NCBI RefSeq assembly: GCF_037120725.1
Contig: NZ_JBBAXC010000002.1
Location: 248,001-312,000 of the forward strand
DNA length: 64,000 bases
Source of the DNA: Bacillus spongiae
GTDB lineage: Bacteria; Bacillota; Bacilli; Bacillales; Bacillaceae_K
Direction: 5' to 3'
This document shows positions 59,231 to 64,000 of the stretch, in pieces. Below the pieces are notes generated by a model. It was not told where the DNA came from, made no database searches, and was given only the letters and a program-made list of their open reading frames with translations. The position numbers and the translations under genes are program-made. Numbering within the stretch: the first letter of the stretch is position 1; the number at the start of each line of letters is the position of its first letter.

Positions 59231-59626
59231 TTGAAGTTATTTTCCGATACTTTTAATGTGATTGAGAGAGGGTTAGACTATTCATCCTTAAAGCAAAAAG
59301 CAATCTCACATAATATTGCTAATGTAGATACACCAAATTACAAAACAATTGATGTGAAATTTAAGGATTACCTGGAAAGTTCCATTAATCATAGTTTAAT
59401 CGGTCAACGCACAGACACTCGACACTTTGAAATTAGTGGAAAGTCTATGTTCGATACTAATCTAGTTGCCAAAGACACATTCCAATATAATCATAATGGG
59501 AACGGTGTTGATATGGATAAAGAAATGGCAGACATGGCAACAAACCAGATTTATTTTCAATCACTAACGGAACAATTAAACCATCAATTCAGGAATCTTC
59601 AGACAGTGATTAAAGGAGGTAAATAA
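59231..59626 (+). CDS. flgB: Flagellar basal body rod protein FlgB
   Basis: A proximal rod component of the flagellar basal body and first gene of the fla/che operon. 131 residues from TTG 59231, behind AAAGAGGTG, giving MKLFSDTFNVIERGLDYSS. The rod-family motif ISHNIANVDTPNYK is present. An alternative GTG at 59222 overlaps the ribosome binding site and is not favoured. There is no signal peptide, since it is exported by the flagellar type III system. Confidence 0.94.
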   Translation: MKLFSDTFNVIERGLDYSSLKQKAISHNIANVDTPNYKTIDVKFKDYLESSINHSLIGQRTDTRHFEISGKSMFDTNLVAKDTFQYNHNGNGVDMDKEMADMATNQIYFQSLTEQLNHQFRNLQTVIKGGK

Positions 59627-59628
59627 GC

Positions 59629-60081
59629 ATGTCGATATTTAATTCAATGAATACGACCGCTTCAGCGTTAACGGCTCAACGATTGAGGATGGATGTCATT
59701 TCATCGAATATGGCCAATGTCGATACAACTAGAGGTAAACTAGTTGACGGAGAGTGGCAACCATATCAAAGAAAATCAGTCGTACTACAGCCGAAAGATA
59801 CTCCGTTTTCTTCTTTTTTATCTTCAGCAATGAAAGGTAAACTAAATAACGGTGGAGTTGAAGTATCGAAAATAGTGGAAGATACCGAAACGCCAAATAA
59901 ATTAGTTTATGACCCAACTCATCCTGATGCAAATCAAGAAGGGTATGTAAGTATGCCGAATGTTGATCCGTTAAGAGAGATGACAGATTTAATATCAGCA
60001 ACTCGTTCATATGAAGCCAATGTGACTGTGTTTAACGCAAACAAGTCACTACTAACAAAATCATTAGAAATTGGTAGATAA
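59629..60081 (+). CDS. flgC: Flagellar basal body rod protein FlgC
   Basis: A second proximal rod subunit, 150 residues. The N-terminal rod motif reads ALTAQRLRMDVISSNMANVDTTR; the C-terminal DPLREMTDLISATRSYEANVTVFNANKSL is typical for FlgC and important for rod assembly. It starts two bases after flgB with AAAGGAGG upstream. Exported by the flagellar type III apparatus. Confidence 0.96.
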   Translation: MSIFNSMNTTASALTAQRLRMDVISSNMANVDTTRGKLVDGEWQPYQRKSVVLQPKDTPFSSFLSSAMKGKLNNGGVEVSKIVEDTETPNKLVYDPTHPDANQEGYVSMPNVDPLREMTDLISATRSYEANVTVFNANKSLLTKSLEIGR

Positions 60082-60093
60082 GGAGTATATAAA

Positions 60094-60402
60094 ATGGCCT
60101 TCAGTAATATTGATTCGATAAACCAGATTATTTTAAGTCCGTCGTCTGAAAAAAAAATAAAAACTACCCCAAACGAAGCTCATACGAATTTTGCTGAATT
60201 TTTAACGCAATCGTTAAATGAAGTAAATGAGTTAGAAATGAAATCTCATGAGCTAACTGAAAAGGTTGTAAAAGGTGAAGAGGTAGACTTACACCAAGTT
60301 ATGATAGCGGCACAAAAGGCGAGTATTAGTTTGCAGACAACAGTAGAGATTCGAAATAAAGTTGTAGAATCCTATAAAGAAATCATGAGAATGCAAATGT
60401 AA
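60094..60402 (+). CDS. fliE: Flagellar hook-basal body complex protein FliE
   Basis: The 102-residue adaptor joining the MS ring to the rod. The C-terminal signature VDLHQVMIAAQKASISLQTT followed by EIRNKVVESYKEIMRMQM is the FliE pattern. It follows flgC by 12 bases with AAGGAG. Confidence 0.95.
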   Translation: MAFSNIDSINQIILSPSSEKKIKTTPNEAHTNFAEFLTQSLNEVNELEMKSHELTEKVVKGEEVDLHQVMIAAQKASISLQTTVEIRNKVVESYKEIMRMQM

Positions 60403-60451
60403 TAGTTGAGGTTATTTGCTGCCAAAACAACAGAATAACCGGGGGATTTTT

Positions 60452-62044
60452 ATGAATGACACATTAATAAAGATTAGAGAAAAAACAACAGCCTTCTGGG
60501 CTTCGAAAACGAACAAGCAAAAATGGATGATGGGAATTATCGTAGTATTAGCTATAGTCATCATCGCAGTTGTTAGTTATTTTGCATCAAAAACAACGCT
60601 CGAACCACTATATAGTAATTTAACTCCTTCTGAAACAGGTTCGATTAAAGAGAATTTAGATGCACGAGGAATTAGTTCTCAAATTGCTGAAGGCGGATCA
60701 ACGATAATGGTACCGAAAGAGATGGTGGATACGTTAAAAGTTGAGTTGGCTGCCGAAGGGATACCGAAATCGGGTAGTATTGATTATTCTTTTTTTAGCC
60801 AAAACGCTGGTTTCGGAATGACAGATAATGAATTTAATGTATTGAAATTAGATGCGCTTCAATCTGAGCTTGCGGAATTAATGAAAGGAATTGAAGGAGT
60901 ACAGGATGCGAAGGTAATGGTTTCCTTACCGGAAAAAAGTGTTTTCGTAGACGACTCTAGTGAACAAGCTTCAGCTTCTATTGTTTTAAATACATTACCT
61001 GGTCAAAATTTTGAGGAAAAACAAATCTCTGCTCTTTATCACTTAGTTTCAAAAAGTGTGCCAAATCTTCCGACTGAAAACATTGTTATTACAAACCAAT
61101 ACTTCGAATATTTCGATTTGAATGGCGCTAATAATAATGCCTTTGCTGGAGAGGTAACGGACCAAATGGGGATTAAGAAACAAATTGAACGGGATCTTCA
61201 ACGACAGGTTCAGAATATGTTAGGTACGTTAATTGGTTACGATAAAGTCGTCGTTTCAGTAACGGCTGACATTGACTTTACTCGGGAAAATAGAGAGGTC
61301 AACTTAGTTGAACCAGTTGATGAAGAAAATGTTGAAGGAATAACCATTAGTGCACAAAGAATATCGGAAACTTTCTCAGGAAATGGGAATGTTGCCGGTG
61401 GGGTTCCGATTGCAGAAGACCCAGCTGATTCTTTAGGAAGCTCCTACGTTGAAGGCTCATCAGAAAATGGAGATTATGAAAGAGTAGAAGAAACGATTAA
61501 TAATGAAGTAAATCGAATTCGGAAAGAAATTATTGAAAGCCCTTATAAAATTAGAGATTTAGGAATTCAAGTAATGGTTGAGCCACCAAACCCTGAGGAC
61601 TTGAATTCTTTACCAGAGGAGAGTAAGAACGACATTTCACAAATCTTGTCTACTATTGTTAGGACGTCAATAGATAAAGAGTCTGGGACAGATGTATCGG
61701 AACAAGCGATTCAAGATAAAATTGTCGTCTCCGTTCAACGATTTAATGGAAAGACGGAATTTTCTCCACCAAATTCTCCTTACCTACCATGGTGGGTATA
61801 CGTAATCGGTGGAGTATTACTCGTAGCCATTATTCTATTAATTATCATCATTCTACGGATTAGAAAGAAGAAGGTTGAAGAGGAAATGGAGCTTGAACAA
61901 GAACCGTTGCCTATTCATATTCCTGATGTAAATGAAAGCACTGAAACAGAATCTTCCCTGAGAAGAAAACAAATAGAGAAAATGGCGAAAGAAAATCCAG
62001 ATGAATTCGCTAAATTACTACGCACTTGGTTAACTGAAGAGTAG
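60452..62044 (+). CDS. fliF: Flagellar MS-ring protein FliF
   Basis: Forms the MS ring in the cytoplasmic membrane. 530 residues from ATG 60452 (behind GGGGGA). The first membrane segment is at about 26-45 (MMGIIVVLAIVIIAVVSYF) and the second at about 446-468 (VYVIGGVLLVAIILLIIIIL). Between them lie the ring-building motifs LEPLYSNLTPSE, a conserved EYQxLPGQNFEEK-like segment (NTLPGQNFEEKQISAL) and a low-complexity Gly/Ser/Glu loop at about 310-355. The C-terminal tail (KMAKENPDEFAKLLRTWL) binds FliG. Confidence 0.96.
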   Translation: MNDTLIKIREKTTAFWASKTNKQKWMMGIIVVLAIVIIAVVSYFASKTTLEPLYSNLTPSETGSIKENLDARGISSQIAEGGSTIMVPKEMVDTLKVELAAEGIPKSGSIDYSFFSQNAGFGMTDNEFNVLKLDALQSELAELMKGIEGVQDAKVMVSLPEKSVFVDDSSEQASASIVLNTLPGQNFEEKQISALYHLVSKSVPNLPTENIVITNQYFEYFDLNGANNNAFAGEVTDQMGIKKQIERDLQRQVQNMLGTLIGYDKVVVSVTADIDFTRENREVNLVEPVDEENVEGITISAQRISETFSGNGNVAGGVPIAEDPADSLGSSYVEGSSENGDYERVEETINNEVNRIRKEIIESPYKIRDLGIQVMVEPPNPEDLNSLPEESKNDISQILSTIVRTSIDKESGTDVSEQAIQDKIVVSVQRFNGKTEFSPPNSPYLPWWVYVIGGVLLVAIILLIIIILRIRKKKVEEEMELEQEPLPIHIPDVNESTETESSLRRKQIEKMAKENPDEFAKLLRTWLTEE

Positions 62045-62056
62045 GAGGAATTGACA

Positions 62057-63067
62057 ATGAATAAAAATAATCAATTAACAGGAAAGCAAAAAGCCGCTAT
62101 CCTCCTTATCTCATTAGGTACAGATGTCGCCTCATCGGTCTATCAACATTTATCAGAAGAAGAAATAGAAAAACTAACGCTTGAAATTTCAGGGGTAAAA
62201 AAAGTTCAAGCGGAATCGAAAGAAGACATATTAGAAGAATTTCATAGCCTTGCTCTTGCTCAAGACTATATTAGTCAAGGTGGTATTGGCTATGCCAAAA
62301 GGGTACTCGAAAAAGCGTTAGGAGCAGAGCAAGCAACGAATATCATCAATCGACTGACGTCATCGCTGCAAGTGAAACCATTTGATTTTGCGAGAAAAGC
62401 TGATGCAGCTCAAATATTAAATTTTATTCAAAACGAACACCCGCAAACGATTGCTCTTATTCTGTCATATTTAGATCCGCAACCAGCAGGACAAATATTA
62501 TCTGAACTACCTCAAGAGGTTCAAGCGGATATTGCGAAAAGGATTGCCTTAATGGATAGTACTTCACCAGAAATTATTAGTGAAGTGGAAGCAATTCTTG
62601 AAAGGAAATTATCAGCGACTGTTACTCAAGATTACACGCAAACGGGCGGAGTTGAAACGGTAGTTGAAGTATTAAATGGGGTGGATCGTTCCACAGAAAA
62701 AACGATTTTAGACTCGCTAGAAATTCAAGACCCTGAACTTGCAGAGGAAATTAAGAAACGAATGTTTGTATTTGAGGATATTGTTACGCTAGATAATCGA
62801 GCGATTCAACGTGTTATTCGTGATTGTGAAAATGAAGACCTATTATTATCACTTAAAGTTTCAAGTGAAGAAGTCAAAGGTGTTATTTATAAAAATATTT
62901 CTAAACGTATGGTGGACAGCTTTAAGGAAGAAATGGAGTTTATGGGGCCCGTCCGCTTGCGGGATGTTGAAGAAGCACAGTCACGCATTGTCGCTATCAT
63001 TCGCCGCTTAGAAGATGCAGGAGAAATCATCATTGCTCGTGGCGGAGGAGATGATATTATTGTCTAG
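62057..63067 (+). CDS. fliG: Flagellar motor switch protein FliG
   Basis: C-ring protein that binds FliF and takes torque from MotA. 336 residues. The N-terminal domain (about 1-110, QKAAILLISLGTDVASSVY) and middle EHPQT motif (NEHPQTIALILSYL) are clear. The C-terminal torque helix has RAIQRVIRD and later MEFMGPVRLRDVEEAQSRI. ATG 62057 is used behind GGAGGAA; the earlier TTG is not. It overlaps fliH by about eight bases. Confidence 0.96.
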   Translation: MNKNNQLTGKQKAAILLISLGTDVASSVYQHLSEEEIEKLTLEISGVKKVQAESKEDILEEFHSLALAQDYISQGGIGYAKRVLEKALGAEQATNIINRLTSSLQVKPFDFARKADAAQILNFIQNEHPQTIALILSYLDPQPAGQILSELPQEVQADIAKRIALMDSTSPEIISEVEAILERKLSATVTQDYTQTGGVETVVEVLNGVDRSTEKTILDSLEIQDPELAEEIKKRMFVFEDIVTLDNRAIQRVIRDCENEDLLLSLKVSSEEVKGVIYKNISKRMVDSFKEEMEFMGPVRLRDVEEAQSRIVAIIRRLEDAGEIIIARGGGDDIIV

Positions 63068-63815
63068 AATTTTTAAGTCACGCCAAACATCAGCGGTGGG
63101 GAATCCTTCTCGAGAGATATCTTTAAAACGATTTTCGACAACTACGAATGAACAGAAGGAAGAGGAAAGAAAACAAAATCATATACAGTTGCTAGAAGAA
63201 GCGAAGCAAGAGGCACTAAGAATTATTGAAGAGGCTGAATCACATAAGTTAACGATAATTAATGAAGTGAACACTCAAAAACAAGAGTTTAAAAGTCAGT
63301 GTGAACTCGCGCTTCAACAAGCACGGAAAGAAGGATACGATGAAGGTTTTCGACAAGGGAAAGAAGAATCGATTTCTGAATACCAAAACTTGATAGTTGA
63401 AGGAAAACAAGTGGTCGAATCTTCAAAGGTTGAGTTTCGTCGTCATATTGAAAGTGCAGAAAAGTTAATCCTTAAAACAGCGATAAAATGCGCAGAAAGA
63501 ATACTTGGAAAGAAACTAAAAGAAGACCCTAAAACCTTTGTCTCCATTGTGAAGAGAGGCTTAAAAGAAGCGGTAGAGTTGAAAGAAGTTCAAATACATG
63601 TTCATCCTTCTAATCATGACCTTTTAACTGAATACGATGAAGAAATTCGCAGAATCATTGCACCAAATGCACATTATTATTTATATCCAAATGAAGATAT
63701 TTCAGAAACGGAATGTATCATTGAATCGAATCAAGGGAGAATTATCGTTAGTTTGGACAGCCAATTACAACAATTACAAATAAAACTAATGGAACTTCTT
63801 GAAGGAGAACAATAA
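63060..63815 (+). CDS. fliH: Flagellar assembly protein FliH
   Basis: Regulator (stator-like) of the FliI ATPase in flagellar export. The gene overlaps the end of fliG. I favour TTG 63060, nine bases after GGAGGAG (63044-63050); ATG 63051 is too close to that site, and other upstream codons would lie deep in fliG. About 251 residues, with a long charged helical part (about 35-120) and the FliH/YscL-type C-terminal domain (KTAIKCAERILGKKLKEDP, VHPSNHDLL). The stop shares a base with the fliI start. Confidence 0.88.
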   Translation: MSRIFKSRQTSAVGNPSREISLKRFSTTTNEQKEEERKQNHIQLLEEAKQEALRIIEEAESHKLTIINEVNTQKQEFKSQCELALQQARKEGYDEGFRQGKEESISEYQNLIVEGKQVVESSKVEFRRHIESAEKLILKTAIKCAERILGKKLKEDPKTFVSIVKRGLKEAVELKEVQIHVHPSNHDLLTEYDEEIRRIIAPNAHYYLYPNEDISETECIIESNQGRIIVSLDSQLQQLQIKLMELLEGEQ

Positions 63816-64000
63816 TGAAGTTAGTGGATCTAGTAGACGAAATTGATTCAATTAATACATATAAACGTTTCGGCAAAGTAAAACGTGTCATTGGGATTAT
63901 GATTGAGTCTAAAGGGCCTGAAAGTGCAATTGGTGAAGTTTGTTATATCCATGTAAAAGGAGTTTCATCTAGGCCAGATCAAAAGATTATTGCTGAGGTG
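63815..64000 (+). CDS. fliI: Flagellum-specific ATP synthase FliI (5' part, cut by window end)
   Basis: The first 62 codons of the export ATPase. The ATG at 63815 overlaps the fliH stop (TAATG), behind GAAGGAG. It reads MKLVDLVDEIDSINTYKRFG, then KVKRVIGIMIESKGPESAIGEV and VKGVSS; the stretch VIGIMIESKGP is the N-terminal beta-barrel of the family. The catalytic P-loop lies beyond the window. Identified by this segment and the gene order. Confidence 0.9.
   Translation, partial: MKLVDLVDEIDSINTYKRFGKVKRVIGIMIESKGPESAIGEVCYIHVKGVSSRPDQKIIAEV

Overview
The window is a block of chromosome from a low-GC, endospore-forming, flagellated Firmicute of the family Bacillaceae. Three things point there. 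The gene order follows the Bacillus subtilis pyrF-to-fliI region almost gene for gene. It carries lineage markers: spoVM, remA, fapR, codY, prkC/prpC, rqcH, rbgA, ylxM, ylqD, and clpQ/clpY next to codY. Codon and base use are AT-rich throughout. The genus cannot be fixed from the sequence alone. No rRNA, tRNA, CRISPR array, insertion sequence or intact prophage is visible.

Layout. 1-1.4 kb: end of the pyrimidine operon (pyrF, pyrE). 1.5-2.1 kb: a lone minus-strand DUF2199 gene. 2.4-7.0 kb: divergent rqcH (minus) and a Ca2+-type P-ATPase (plus). 7.2-21.2 kb: a dense housekeeping run, yicC-remA-gmk-rpoZ, then coaBC-priA-def-fmt-rsmB-rlmN-prpC-prkC-rsgA-rpe, with many 1-8 base overlaps implying translational coupling. 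21.3-22.8 kb: thiN, the 26-codon spoVM, and rpmB on the minus strand. 23.2-29.0 kb: an Asp23-family gene, a fakA-like gene, sdaAB, sdaAA and recG. 29.1-32.8 kb: the FapR-controlled fatty-acid and phospholipid genes fapR-plsX-fabD-fabG-acpP, with a clear FapR operator. 32.9-45.5 kb: rnc-smc-ftsY, ylxM-ffh-rpsP-khpA-ylqD-rimM-trmD-rplS, signal peptidase I, rbgA and rnhB. 45.5-47.7 kb: a degraded accessory segment in place of B. subtilis ylqG-ylqH. 47.7-58.3 kb: sucC-sucD-dprA-topA-trmFO-xerC-hslV-hslU-codY. 58.3-59.2 kb: a non-coding, partly decayed stretch. 59.2-64 kb: the start of the fla/che operon (flgB-flgC-fliE-fliF-fliG-fliH-fliI, the last cut by the window edge).

How the genes work together. 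Much of the window concerns building and quality-controlling ribosomes and proteins: ribosomal proteins L28, L19 and S16; rRNA and tRNA modification by RsmB, RlmN, RimM/TrmD and TrmFO; assembly GTPases RsgA and RbgA; RNase III; SRP (Ffh, YlxM, FtsY) and signal peptidase; Fmt/Def; RqcH; ClpQY. A second group handles the chromosome (PriA, RecG, SMC, RnhB, DprA, TopA, XerC). The others link membrane lipid synthesis, signalling (PrkC/PrpC), nutrient sensing (CodY) and motility.

Most of the window is ordinary conserved core genome. The places worth a second look are the rnhB-sucC accessory segment (a gene remnant with seven in-frame stops next to an intact small gene that keeps its own terminator), repeated TTTTCACAT elements before the flagellar operon, a tandemly duplicated promoter before rpsP, a cre-like site inside the serine dehydratase pair, and a recG terminator that overlaps the fapR promoter. 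I did not find a convincing new multi-gene system.
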